Assembly (NCBI RefSeq): GCF_020525925.1
Contig: NZ_CP084876.1
Coordinates: 5,208,001 to 5,272,000, forward strand
Length of the DNA stretch: 64,000 nucleotides
DNA from: Klebsiella quasipneumoniae subsp. quasipneumoniae
GTDB lineage: Bacteria > Pseudomonadota > Gammaproteobacteria > Enterobacterales > Enterobacteriaceae
Direction of reading: 5' to 3'
Shown: positions 31,081 to 39,548 of the stretch, one piece after another
Numbering within the stretch: position 1 is the first letter of the stretch
How the letters are laid out: each line of letters starts with the position of its first letter
Notes under the pieces: generated by a model
The model's database searches: none
What the model was told of the DNA's origin: nothing
Seen by the model: the letters and a program-made list of their open reading frames with translations, nothing else
Program-made: the position numbers and the translations under genes

Positions 31081-32346
31081 TTAAATCGTCATCGCATTAT
31101 CGCGCAGCGGCTCAGTTTTCGTCTTACCCGCTAACGTAAACGCCGATAGTAAAGTGACGGTGAGGGCAATACCGCCGAGGATCATATAGGTCTCCTGGAA
31201 ACCGATCCGATCATACATATTCCCGGCGAAGGCGGAGAGGAAGATCGCCGCCACCTGCTTGGCGAACTGGAAGCCCACCAGGTAAATGGTCGCCGACAGC
31301 CGGACGTCAAACACGCCGGTAATATATTTAAAGGCGCCCACCAGCAGGAACGGCACCTCCAGCGCATGGAGCATTTTCAGCGCCACCACTTCCGCGGCGG
31401 TGGTGGCGAAGGAAGAGCCAATCATTCTTGCCGCCATCACCATCCCGGCAATCAGCAAGGTATTCTTCGCCCCGATGCGGTTAATAATCCACGGCGAGCT
31501 GAACATAATGATGGCGTTACAAATTTCTCCCGCGGTGGTGGCGAAACCAAAGGCACGGGTGCCTGCTTCCGGGGTCGCGAAGAACGATTTGAAGAAAGTG
31601 GCGAACTGCTGATCGAAAACGTCATACACGCAGGCCACGCCGATGACGTACAGAATAAACATCCACATCTTCCGCTGGCGGAACATGCGCACCGCCGTTT
31701 TTAAATCGATCGCCGGGCGATTGGCGCCGAGCGAGTCCATTACCTGCGCGGACTGACTGGCCTGCGGTTTGGCGATAGCCACCAGCACCACCAGCAGCAG
31801 CGCGGCGGCCGAGCCCATCCAGAACACCCACTCCGGGTTAACGCTGAACAGCATCCCCGCCGTGGTGGCGCACAGCGCCCAGCCCAGGCAACCAAAGGTG
31901 CGCGCCTTGCCGTATTCAAACCCGCTGTTGCGGCTTACCCGTTCGATATAGGCCTCCATCGCGCCGGCGCCGGCGGAGAACACAAAGCCAATGTAAGCGC
32001 CGCCGCTCAACGCCCCGAGCCAGATATTGGTTTTCAGCAGCGGAGCGAAAACATAAAGGAAGAAGGGAGCAATCAGCACCAGCAAAACGGTCACGATCCA
32101 CATCAGGTGTTTTTTCAGCCCCAGCTTGTCAGAGATCACCCCGAGGATCGGCTGGAAACAGATGGCGAACAGCGACAGGCTGGAGAAAACGAGGCCGGTT
32201 TCGGTTTTATTCAGGCCGATGACGTCCGACAGCCAGATCGGCAGAAACGGAAAGCAGGTGGCCATGATGAAGAAGTAGAGAAAGAAGAACAGCCCGAAAA
32301 TCCAGAAGTTGGGGTTGTTTTTGTGGGTACAGACGGTCGGGTTCAT
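31081..32346 (-). CDS. LacY/RafB-type sugar-proton symporter
   Basis: 421-residue, 12-segment oligosaccharide:H+ symporter. ATG 32346 gives MNPTVCTHKNNPNFWIFGLF; longer frames run into rafA. All key LacY residues are kept: Glu126 (E-A-Y-I-E-R), Arg144 (Y-G-K-A-R), Glu269 (T-T-A-G-E), Arg302 (A-A-R-M-I-G-S-S), His322 and Glu325 (L-H-A-L-E-V-P-F). Lying between an alpha-galactosidase and a LacA-type gene, raffinose and melibiose are likely substrates, with lactose possible. Named by similarity to both LacY and RafB, so no symbol is assigned. Confidence 0.9.
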   Translation of the reverse strand: MNPTVCTHKNNPNFWIFGLFFFLYFFIMATCFPFLPIWLSDVIGLNKTETGLVFSSLSLFAICFQPILGVISDKLGLKKHLMWIVTVLLVLIAPFFLYVFAPLLKTNIWLGALSGGAYIGFVFSAGAGAMEAYIERVSRNSGFEYGKARTFGCLGWALCATTAGMLFSVNPEWVFWMGSAAALLLVVLVAIAKPQASQSAQVMDSLGANRPAIDLKTAVRMFRQRKMWMFILYVIGVACVYDVFDQQFATFFKSFFATPEAGTRAFGFATTAGEICNAIIMFSSPWIINRIGAKNTLLIAGMVMAARMIGSSFATTAAEVVALKMLHALEVPFLLVGAFKYITGVFDVRLSATIYLVGFQFAKQVAAIFLSAFAGNMYDRIGFQETYMILGGIALTVTLLSAFTLAGKTKTEPLRDNAMTI

Positions 32347-32387
32347 TATATTTTCCTCAAGAAGGGCCGCGGCGCGGCCCGGTACCA

Positions 32388-34511
32388 TCACACGCGTTGC
32401 AGGCCAATCAGAATGGCGCTTTCCGGGTCGAGGATGGGCAGCGCCAGCCCCGCCTGCTGTAGCCACTCACCGCTTACGGTCTGCGGCGTCGTCATCCATG
32501 CCGGCAGCTTCCGCATGGTGTGGCCGCCCTCGCCGGTGATCTGTATGTTCGGATGATCGAGGAGCGTCACCTGATAGCGGGCGCTCGCCTCCAGCCCCGC
32601 CAGGCGCAGCGGCGCCATCAGGGTGTAGTCCGGCATCGCCAGCTGGCTGACGAGGAAAATCGCCTGCGCTTTATCCGGGCTGACGACGCCATGGGCAAGG
32701 GTGGTGGCGTCCGGCATATCCATCCGCCACTGCACGCCGTGATGGATCACGTCGCGCCACTGCTTATGCAGGGCCGCGTATTTCCGGTACCCGGCGCGTT
32801 CTTCTTCATCGGCGCTCACCGGATCCAGCTCAAGCCCCATATGACCGAACAGCGCCGTCAGGCCGCGGAAGGCGATACTGTGCTGGCGGAAGGTGGCATG
32901 ACAGTGGCGATTACCGATGTGCGCGCCCATCACCTCCGGCGGGAAGAAGTAGCTCATGCCGCGCTGGATGGTATTGCGTTCAAGGGCGTCATTGTTGTCA
33001 GAAGCCCAGAAGCGATGGCTGCGCTTGAGGACTTCATAATCGATACGACCGCCGCCGGAGGAGCAGGATTCAAATTCAATATGCGGGAAGCGGGCCACCA
33101 GCGTATCCAGCAGGCGATAGAACTGGCGGGTTTGCGCATCGGCGGCAGCTTTACCGTTATGCCCCGGCTGCACCAGCTCGCGGTTCATATCCCACTTCAC
33201 GTAGTCCACCGCGTGCTCGCCCAGCAGCCAGCTCATCCGCTCCAGCAGATAATCAAAAGCTTCCGGAATATTCAGGTTCAGAACAAACTGATGACGCCCG
33301 GGAAGCGGCGTATAGCCCGGCAGCGCCAGCAGCCAGTCGGGATGGGCGCGGTAGAGATCGGAGTTCGGGTTAATCATCTCAGGCTCCACCCAGATGCCGA
33401 ACTCCATCCCCAGCGACTTCACGTGGTCGATAACCGGCGTCAGGCCGTGGGGATATTTGTCCTCATCGAGATACCAGTCGCCGAGCGCCGCCCAGTCGTC
33501 GTTGCGACCTTTAAACCAGCCGTCGTCAATGATAAAACGCTCCACGCCCAGCGCCGCTGCTTCATCCGCCATGCGCATGATGTAGTCCGGATCGTGGTCG
33601 AAATAGATCCCCTCCCAGGTGTTGAGATGCACCGGGCGCGGCTTGTTGCCCGGGAAGCGAATAATCCGTTCGCGCAGATAACGATGGAACTGCTGGCTCA
33701 TACCGTTCAGCCCGTTCGCCGAATAGCTGGCATACAGGTACGGCGTCCATAAGGTTTCCCCTTCCGCCAGCGCCATTTCGCCAGGCAGATAGAGCGCCTC
33801 GGCCTGCAGATAGCGGCGGCCATCGGTTTTCACCTCCGCCCGCAGGCGATGGTTGCCGCTCCAGCCCAGATGCACACCCCAGACTTCACCCTGCATCTCG
33901 CTAAAGGCGTTGCTGCCGGTGATCAAGGCCGGGAAATGTTCGTGAGAGGTACGCCCGCGGCGGTTCTCCAGCACAAAGCTGTCGTGTTCAAGGAGCAGAC
34001 GATGGGGCTGGAATTCGCGGATCCAGCGGCCGTGAAAAGCCATTACCTCGCGAGCGCGTTCGGCGACCGGCAGCGTGACCGCCAGGCGCTCCACCTGCCA
34101 TGGGCTGGCGCGCAGATTGGTCACGCCATGGCGCACGCTCAGCACGCCGCTGTTATCAAGCTGGATTTCACTGCACAACCGCAGACCGGCCTGCGGGTCT
34201 TCGCTGACCAGGGTCAGCGTCTGGCCCTCGTGCCGCACTTCTCTGGTAGCAAAAATCGGCGAGGCATCCAGCCCCTGGCGATGGCCTTCAATGCCCGGAG
34301 CGCCAAACAGACCATGGCCCAGCTCCGCCATTAAGGTGACCGGGGAATCGACGTCGAGGCGGCCATTGGCGACCGGCCGCGTCACGCTGTCGGCATCCTG
34401 CGGCGAAAAGTGGCTTAAATGCGGCCCCCAGTAGATAATTTCGGCGAAAGGGTGGGTTTTGATCACCACGTCAGCCGCTGCGCTTTGCAGGCGTATAATC
34501 GAATCAGACAT
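32388..34511 (-). CDS. rafA: Alpha-galactosidase (GH36), raffinose type
   Basis: Cytoplasmic enzyme releasing galactose from raffinose, melibiose or stachyose. 707 residues from ATG 34511, the length of plasmid-borne E. coli RafA. GH36 clan D signatures are present: the nucleophile Asp in Y-V-K-W-D-M-N-R near 475-482 and the acid/base Asp in C-S-S-G-G-G-R-I-D-Y near 524-533. No signal peptide. First gene of a three-gene operon with the permease and acetyltransferase, transcribed from the twin operator region. Confidence 0.93.
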   Translation of the reverse strand: MSDSIIRLQSAAADVVIKTHPFAEIIYWGPHLSHFSPQDADSVTRPVANGRLDVDSPVTLMAELGHGLFGAPGIEGHRQGLDASPIFATREVRHEGQTLTLVSEDPQAGLRLCSEIQLDNSGVLSVRHGVTNLRASPWQVERLAVTLPVAERAREVMAFHGRWIREFQPHRLLLEHDSFVLENRRGRTSHEHFPALITGSNAFSEMQGEVWGVHLGWSGNHRLRAEVKTDGRRYLQAEALYLPGEMALAEGETLWTPYLYASYSANGLNGMSQQFHRYLRERIIRFPGNKPRPVHLNTWEGIYFDHDPDYIMRMADEAAALGVERFIIDDGWFKGRNDDWAALGDWYLDEDKYPHGLTPVIDHVKSLGMEFGIWVEPEMINPNSDLYRAHPDWLLALPGYTPLPGRHQFVLNLNIPEAFDYLLERMSWLLGEHAVDYVKWDMNRELVQPGHNGKAAADAQTRQFYRLLDTLVARFPHIEFESCSSGGGRIDYEVLKRSHRFWASDNNDALERNTIQRGMSYFFPPEVMGAHIGNRHCHATFRQHSIAFRGLTALFGHMGLELDPVSADEEERAGYRKYAALHKQWRDVIHHGVQWRMDMPDATTLAHGVVSPDKAQAIFLVSQLAMPDYTLMAPLRLAGLEASARYQVTLLDHPNIQITGEGGHTMRKLPAWMTTPQTVSGEWLQQAGLALPILDPESAILIGLQRV

Positions 34512-34547
34512 TAGACATCTCCACTTCAAGGAATGCCTTACTGTTGA

Positions 34548-34583
34548 TCCGAAACGTTTCGGACGCCAACCAAAACGTTTCGG
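34548..34583. promoter_or_regulatory. Twin operators for the raffinose repressor
   Basis: TCCGAAACGTTTCGGA at 34548-34563 is a perfect palindrome, and CCAAAACGTTTCGG at 34570-34583 is a near copy. Their centres are 21 bp apart, two helical turns. The sequences match the known raf operator type (CCGAAACGTTTCGG). They lie between rafR and rafA, just upstream of rafA. Confidence 0.88.
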
Positions 34584-34625
34584 ATCCGTGATCGAGTTCA
34601 GGAAATTAATCTGTGGAGAGCGGTA

Positions 34626-35621
34626 TCAGGCGGTTTCGCCGGGGATGAATTCGGGCTGCCAGAGCACCTGGAGCGAGGCCAGATCCTCGCCGGCGATTAA
34701 GCGGCGGACCATCGTGGCTATCTGGCGTCCCACCCCCTGTCGGGTGGACTGAACCACTGCGCCTACCGGGGTGTCGATGATGCTGTCCTGCGGCAAACCG
34801 TCGTAGACCACCAGTGAGACGCGATCGGCGCCGGTAAGACGCCCGAGCTGAGCCAGGGCCATCGCCGCGCCGTCGCCATGGGTGTTGCAGTCGGTGACAA
34901 TCGCCGTTGGCGGTTCAGGCAAGCGCAGCAGCTCCATCGTTGCCTGAAACCCGCCGCGGCGGGTGGGCGGCACGCTGCGCAGCCAGGTTTCCGCCAGGCC
35001 CGCTTCGCGCAGCGCTTCCAGGTAACCGTTGCGCCGTTGGGTAATAAACGCCTGATTATTATTTTCACTCAGCAGCGCGATGCGCCGATGCCCCTGGCTA
35101 ATCAGATGGCGGGTGGCGCGGTAGGTGCCCGCCTGGTTATCGAAATCAAACCAGGCGTAGGGCTGCGGCAGGCGGCTACGGCCCAGCGCGAGGAAAGGAA
35201 AGCCGGAAGAGAGCAGCTGAATCAGGCGCGGGTCGTCGTCCAGGGTATGCGCGACGATCAGCGCATCGACGCGACGGCTCTGCACCATGCGCATATACCC
35301 GTGCTTATCGGCCTGTTCATCATCGGCGATCAGCAGTAAATCAATCTCATAGCGCGCCAGTTCGTGGCTGATTTCTCCCACCATTTCGAGAAAGACGTTG
35401 TTATTCAGCGGCGCGGGGCGCACGGGGAACACGAGGCCAACGGCGTCGATTTTGCCCATTTTCAGGCGACGCGCGAACGTGTTTGGCCGATATCCGCGAC
35501 GCTGCGCTTCAGCCTCGACGCGAGCACGGGTCTCCTGCGACACATCATCATAGCCGTTTAACGCGCGGCTGACGGTCGTAACCGAGATCCCAAGTTCTTT
35601 AGCAATGGCTTTCAGCGACAT
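34626..35621 (-). CDS. rafR: LacI-family repressor of the raffinose operon
   Basis: 331-residue repressor. The helix-turn-helix M-S-L-K-A-I-A-K-E-L-G-I-S-V-T-T-V-S-R-A-L is at residues 1-21, a hinge helix with A-R-R-L-K near 50-54 follows, then a sugar-binding domain with D-C-N-T-H-G-D-G near 245-252. It is transcribed in the same direction as rafA with the twin operators in between. The assignment to raffinose rests on the adjacent genes and operators. Confidence 0.85.
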   Translation of the reverse strand: MSLKAIAKELGISVTTVSRALNGYDDVSQETRARVEAEAQRRGYRPNTFARRLKMGKIDAVGLVFPVRPAPLNNNVFLEMVGEISHELARYEIDLLLIADDEQADKHGYMRMVQSRRVDALIVAHTLDDDPRLIQLLSSGFPFLALGRSRLPQPYAWFDFDNQAGTYRATRHLISQGHRRIALLSENNNQAFITQRRNGYLEALREAGLAETWLRSVPPTRRGGFQATMELLRLPEPPTAIVTDCNTHGDGAAMALAQLGRLTGADRVSLVVYDGLPQDSIIDTPVGAVVQSTRQGVGRQIATMVRRLIAGEDLASLQVLWQPEFIPGETA

Positions 35622-35711
35622 AGGTATGCCTGTCTTCGCGGAAGAATGCGGCTAGTGTCCCGCAATACGGCTATGGCGTCCAGCGAGAGCGCGACGCCCG
35701 CCGGTGCGATG

Positions 35712-36260
35712 TCAGTTTTGCTCAGCGATCAGCAGCGCCTGCGTATCCGGCTCCAGGGCCTGAAACACATGCTCCTGATCCGCCGGGTAGCAGATATAGT
35801 CGCCCTCGCCGAGCTCTTCCGGCGCCGACGTCAATCCTACCCGCGCGCGCCCCTGAGTGACGATAATATGTTCCACTGACCCTGGCGGATGCGGATGCGA
35901 AATGCGGTCGGCGCCGGGCTGGGTGAGCAGCAAATAGATGTCCCTACGCGCGCCGGGCGGGCAGGCGGCCAGCAAAATAGCCTGATAGTTCGCCTGCTCC
36001 GCCACCACTTTTGTCCCCTCGCCGCGGCGGATCACCTGCGTTTTGTTCACCTGCGGCTCAAGCAGCCGGGCAAATGGAATATCCAGCGCCACGCAGAGCG
36101 ACCACAGCGTTTCCAGACTAGGATTACCGTTGCCGGACTCCAGTTGCGATAGCGTGGATTTGGCGATACCCGCCCGACGCGCGACTTCCGCCAGCGAAAG
36201 CCCGGTCCGCGCCCGCTCCCGCACCAGACTTTTGGCGATAACGCTGATTGGCTGTGTCAT
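35712..36260 (-). CDS. XRE-cupin transcriptional regulator of azlCD
   Basis: 182 residues: an N-terminal XRE helix-turn-helix (L-S-L-A-E-V-A-R-R-A-G-I-A-K-S-T-L-S-Q-L, about 21-40) and a C-terminal cupin sensor (H-P-H-P-P-G-S-V-E-H-I-I-V near 122-134, G-E-G-D-Y-I-C-Y-P near 149-157). This arrangement is typical of small repressors for amino-acid or amine transporters. It is divergent from azlCD, with two related operator-like palindromes in the 100-bp gap; an effector cannot be read from the sequence. Confidence 0.85.
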   Translation of the reverse strand: MTQPISVIAKSLVRERARTGLSLAEVARRAGIAKSTLSQLESGNGNPSLETLWSLCVALDIPFARLLEPQVNKTQVIRRGEGTKVVAEQANYQAILLAACPPGARRDIYLLLTQPGADRISHPHPPGSVEHIIVTQGRARVGLTSAPEELGEGDYICYPADQEHVFQALEPDTQALLIAEQN

Positions 36261-36279
36261 ACCCGCCCCTTTGTTTTTT

Positions 36280-36349
36280 ATATCGAACGATTCGTTCGCC
36301 TTGAAAAACGATCATTATGTGTTCATTATAATGGAAATTCGTTCGATAT
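36280..36349. promoter_or_regulatory. azlC promoter with two operator-like repeats
   Basis: TATCGAACGATTCGTTCG (36281-36298) contains an inverted repeat, and AATTCGTTCGATAT (36336-36349) repeats the same arm. A TATAAT -10 hexamer lies between them at 36327-36332, so both sites flank or overlap the azlC promoter. They are likely targets of the adjacent XRE-cupin protein. Confidence 0.65.
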
Positions 36350-36360
36350 GGCTAAGTGAT

Positions 36361-37020
36361 ATGAAACAAACTCTCTCCAGTCTCAGCGGAGACACGATAA
36401 AAGCGATTGCTTTAGTTTGCCTCGCCGTCGGGGTGGTGGGCATGTCCTATGGGTCGCTGGCGGTGGCTTACGGCTTCCCCCTATGGGTGCCGCTCGTGCT
36501 TTCGGTGTCCGTGCTGGCGGGCGCCTCTGAATTTATGTTTATCGGCATTGTCGCCAGCGGCGGTAGCCCACTGGCCGCCGCCGCCGCTGGCCTGTTAGTC
36601 AACGCGCGTCATATCCCTTTCGGGGTGACCGTGCGTGAACTGGTGGGTCAGCGCGCCTTAAGCTTTATCGGGTGCCACATTATGAACGACGAGAGCGTGG
36701 TCTTTGGCTTGTCGCAGCCCACCCCCGCGCAGCGCAAAGCGGCCTACTGGCTGTGCGGCGCCGGCGTGGCGCTGATCTGGCCTTTAGGTACGCTCACCGG
36801 CGCGGCCGTCGGCAAACTGCTGCCGGCGCCGGAGACCATCGGGCTCGATGCGGTCTTCCCGGCAATCCTGCTGGCGCTGGTGATCCCGGCCTTTAAAAAC
36901 CGTACCACGCTGATCCGCGCCGCCAGCGGCGCCGCGCTGGCGCTTGCCGCCGTGCCGTTTGCGCCTACCGGGCTGCCGGTGCTGCTCTCGCTGTTTGGTT
37001 TACTGTCGAGGAAAAAATAA
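36361..37020 (+). CDS. azlC: Branched-chain amino-acid exporter large subunit, AzlC family
   Basis: 219-residue inner-membrane protein of the LIV-E (AzlC/YgaZ) family. It shows about six hydrophobic segments and the family hallmarks A-S-E-F-M-F-I-G near 56-63 and N-A-R-H-I-P-F-G near 81-88. I chose ATG 36361: an upstream in-frame ATG at 36331 falls inside the -10 hexamer. With AzlD it should export valine-like amino acids or analogues. The substrate is inferred from the family. Confidence 0.85.
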   Translation: MKQTLSSLSGDTIKAIALVCLAVGVVGMSYGSLAVAYGFPLWVPLVLSVSVLAGASEFMFIGIVASGGSPLAAAAAGLLVNARHIPFGVTVRELVGQRALSFIGCHIMNDESVVFGLSQPTPAQRKAAYWLCGAGVALIWPLGTLTGAAVGKLLPAPETIGLDAVFPAILLALVIPAFKNRTTLIRAASGAALALAAVPFAPTGLPVLLSLFGLLSRKK

Positions 37021-37343
37021 TGGGCAATATGACGCTGTTTATCGCCGGTATCGCCATCCTGTCGCTGGGAACCTATCTGATGCGTCTTGGCGGCGCGAAG
37101 CTTGGTAATCGGCTGGCCTTTTCCGAGCGCTCGCAGGCGCTGCTTTCCGATGCGGCGACGGTGCTGCTTTTTTCCGTCGCCCTGGCCACCACTTTTTATG
37201 AAGGCGCGCATTTCGCCGGCATGGCGCGCGTTCTGGGCGTTGCCGTCGCGGTGTTCCTCGCCTGGCGCAAGGTGCCGCTGATCGGCGTAATTATCGCCGC
37301 GGCGGTGGTGACGGCGCTGCTGCGGCTGGCGGGTATGCCCTAG
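37020..37343 (+). CDS. azlD: Branched-chain amino-acid exporter small subunit, AzlD family
   Basis: 107-residue protein with four hydrophobic segments and the family N-terminus G-T-Y-L-M-R near 18-23. Its ATG shares one base with the azlC stop. The stop TAG (37341-37343) overlaps the stop of the convergent kinase gene through a shared CTAG, so there is no room for a terminator between the two operons. Confidence 0.85.
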   Translation: MGNMTLFIAGIAILSLGTYLMRLGGAKLGNRLAFSERSQALLSDAATVLLFSVALATTFYEGAHFAGMARVLGVAVAVFLAWRKVPLIGVIIAAAVVTALLRLAGMP

Positions 37344-37933
37344 GACGGGTATGCGAAATTCGCCAGGCCGGTGCGTTGTCCGCTAATTGTGCCTTCAAGC
37401 CAGTGAATAACCGGCGTTATCTCCAGCGGGCGCCGCTGGTCTATCGTCAGAAGGGGCCCTAAAGACATGGGCTGCGCACGCCCGGCCAGTTGGGCCAGCT
37501 CCGGCAGATACTCTTCGCCGGGGTGGCCCGGCGACCGCGTCGCCAGCCGCGAGGCATAGCGCGCGACCGCCAGCTCGGGGGAGATATGGTTCCAGATCTC
37601 AATCACCTGCTCCACGCCCGCCTGCTGCAGCAATTTTTGCAAGGTCTCCCGGGGCTGGAAGCCGAACCAGGCGTCGATCAACCAGACCATGCTGGCAGGC
37701 GATGCGCCGACAATCGACCAGATCACCTCATACGCCGCACAGCCCAGTTGGCGATTCATTGGCCGGTCGACCGGGGCCAGACGCGCCATAAACGGCTCTT
37801 TGATGCCGTCGATCGTCAATACCGGCAGGCTGAAGGTCTCCGCCAGCAAACGGGTGATGGTACTCTTCCCCGAAGCCGGAATGCCGTTGATTAAAATAGC
37901 CGTTTTGCAGACTGGGGTCAGATGTCTGTTCAT
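37340..37933 (-). CDS. P-loop (AAA_33-type) kinase of unknown substrate
   Basis: 197 residues with a clear N-terminal Walker A, G-I-P-A-S-G-K-S-T near 17-25, followed by L-T-I-D-G-I-K-E-P near 39-47, the usual place for a substrate-binding Asp in small zeta-toxin/gluconate-kinase-like enzymes. It is the last gene of the ascorbate-type PTS operon and overlaps the EIIA stop by four bases (ATGA). The expected activity is phosphorylation of a small molecule; neither the substrate nor a link to the sugar pathway can be shown from sequence. Confidence 0.7.
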   Translation of the reverse strand: MNRHLTPVCKTAILINGIPASGKSTITRLLAETFSLPVLTIDGIKEPFMARLAPVDRPMNRQLGCAAYEVIWSIVGASPASMVWLIDAWFGFQPRETLQKLLQQAGVEQVIEIWNHISPELAVARYASRLATRSPGHPGEEYLPELAQLAGRAQPMSLGPLLTIDQRRPLEITPVIHWLEGTISGQRTGLANFAYPS

Positions 37934-38367
37934 AGTAATGCGACAACCTCCTCCCGGCTGCGGGCCATCCGCAGTTTGGCCATCGTGTCATTGTTATCCA
38001 GCAGCGCGACGATGGAGCGGATCCCCTCCTCGATATGCGCATTGCTATCCCGGGCGCCAAACATAATGACGATGTCGGCCTTTTCACTGTCTGCAAAGGG
38101 AATCGGCTTTTCCAACAGCACCAGGCTAAAGCAGTTGCGTCTGACGCCGCACTCGGGTCGGGCATGGGGGATAGCAATACCTTCATCGAAAACGTAATAG
38201 GCGCCATGGTTCAGGGTATTGTCGATCACCGCCTGGCTATATTCGGTCGAAATAAAGCCTTTTGCCTCCAGCGGGCGGGCAGCCAGCTTTATTACCCGCT
38301 GCCAGTCGGACTCCACAACGCCAACCTGAATGGCATCGGCCTCAATAAGCAGTTCTTTTATGGTCAT
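37930..38367 (-). CDS. PTS EIIA component, ascorbate/fructose type
   Basis: 145-residue PTS_EIIA_2 domain. The phospho-accepting His68 is in E-G-I-A-I-P-H-A-R-P-E. It receives phosphate from HPr and passes it to the EIIB encoded at 40895-41209. It is split from EIIB/EIIC by the aldolase gene and the 89-residue gene but lies in the same tightly spaced minus-strand operon. Confidence 0.88.
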   Translation of the reverse strand: MTIKELLIEADAIQVGVVESDWQRVIKLAARPLEAKGFISTEYSQAVIDNTLNHGAYYVFDEGIAIPHARPECGVRRNCFSLVLLEKPIPFADSEKADIVIMFGARDSNAHIEEGIRSIVALLDNNDTMAKLRMARSREEVVALL

Positions 38368-38376
38368 GCTGTATTC

Positions 38377-38646
38377 CTAAATATTGCGGCGAATAATATT
38401 GCGTAAATTATCAATCTGCAGAAACAGCGTATCAATATCCTGCCGGTGGGTGGTGCTTTTGGCATATATGGATAGCGCCCGGTTGTAAGTCAGCATCAAT
38501 GTTTTTTGCACCTCGCTATTGCCAGGCTGGCGCTGTAGTTCGCCTTCCAGCCTGGCAATCTCCTCCGCCAACTGACGGGACTGTTGATCATAATCCTGCA
38601 GCGGGGTTTGCTCTTTTTTCCACAACGTTTTCAATGATTCAAACAT
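38377..38646 (-). CDS. Small coiled-coil protein of unknown function
   Basis: 89 residues from ATG 38646, after a GGAGGGAAC ribosome site; the frame extends upstream but without a better start. The sequence is highly charged and helical, with no membrane segment, signal peptide or cysteine: residues about 15-45 (Q-S-R-Q-L-A-E-E-I-A-R-L-E-G-E-L) have heptad-like leucines, and the C-terminus D-T-L-F-L-Q-I-D-N-L-R-N is also helical. I do not recognise a family. Its place in the operon between aldolase and EIIA suggests a link to this PTS pathway. Confidence 0.7.
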   Translation of the reverse strand: MFESLKTLWKKEQTPLQDYDQQSRQLAEEIARLEGELQRQPGNSEVQKTLMLTYNRALSIYAKSTTHRQDIDTLFLQIDNLRNIIRRNI

Positions 38647-38705
38647 AGCAAGTTCCCTCCCTGGCGGAAGACAGGGCAACGAAATAGAGAGTGACGGAGA
38701 AAACG

Positions 38706-39548
38706 TTATTTAAATAACGCCATTTTTTCCATTAAGACATCAGTGACAGCCTGGTTGGCGGGAATTAAGAATTTCCGTACGCTGTCATTCACTTTCCCTT
38801 TCTCAAACGTCGTTTTACAGCGGTCAACCCACTGCACGTTCATTTCCGTCCCGACGTTCACTTTATTAATCCCTTCGGTGACGGCCAGCCGCATATCCTC
38901 ATCGCTGACACCGGTACCGCCATGCAGCACCAGCGGCACGCCGGTCGCCGCGCTAATCTGTTTCAGCCGCTGGTGCTGTATCTGCGCTTTACCGGTGTAG
39001 AGGCCATGCACAGTGCCCACCGAGACGGCCAGCATATCGACCTGGGTCTCCTCCACAAAGCGTTTCGCGTCTTCGACGGTGGTAAAACAGATATCTTCCG
39101 CCGCCACCGCTTTTCCATCCTCTGACCCACCGATCGCCCCCAGTTCGCCTTCTACCGTAATATTGCGCGGGCGGGCCATCTCCACCACTATTCGCGTATT
39201 ACCGATATTTTCCTCAAGGCTTAAATGTGAGCCATCGTACATCACCGACGAAAAGCCCGCGTTCATTGCCGTCTCGATGGCCTTAATATCTGAGCAGTGG
39301 TCAAGATGCAGACAGGTTGGAATATTTTCACTGTCCGCTAATGAACGCACGGCGTCGACCAGCAAACGATAGCCGAGGTACTCCGCGGTCCCGGTTGAAA
39401 TTTGGATCATTAACGGGCTGTGGCTGTTTTGCGCGGCTTTGAAAAATGCCGGTAGCATCTCAATACAGTGCAAGTTAAACGAGCCAATCGCTTTAAAATT
39501 TCTCTCTTGGGCGATTTTTAAAATCTCATTGAAATTATACAGACTCAT
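38706..39548 (-). CDS. Class II ketose-bisphosphate aldolase (GatY/KbaY-like)
   Basis: 280-residue zinc aldolase cleaving a ketose bisphosphate (tagatose- or fructose-1,6-bisphosphate) to DHAP and glyceraldehyde-3-phosphate. The catalytic and zinc residues are L-H-L-D-H-C near 78-83, V-S-V-G-T-V-H-G-L-Y near 173-182 and V-L-H-G-G-T-G near 206-212. ATG 39548 overlaps the EIIC end by 14 bp with an AAGGGG site nine bases upstream; an earlier ATG at 39554 would be too close to it. Which epimer it cleaves is not clear from sequence. Confidence 0.85.
   Translation of the reverse strand: MSLYNFNEILKIAQERNFKAIGSFNLHCIEMLPAFFKAAQNSHSPLMIQISTGTAEYLGYRLLVDAVRSLADSENIPTCLHLDHCSDIKAIETAMNAGFSSVMYDGSHLSLEENIGNTRIVVEMARPRNITVEGELGAIGGSEDGKAVAAEDICFTTVEDAKRFVEETQVDMLAVSVGTVHGLYTGKAQIQHQRLKQISAATGVPLVLHGGTGVSDEDMRLAVTEGINKVNVGTEMNVQWVDRCKTTFEKGKVNDSVRKFLIPANQAVTDVLMEKMALFK

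Noticed and set aside
32520..33752. A 410-codon open frame opposite rafA
   Set aside because: Antisense shadow of the alpha-galactosidase gene with no family features.
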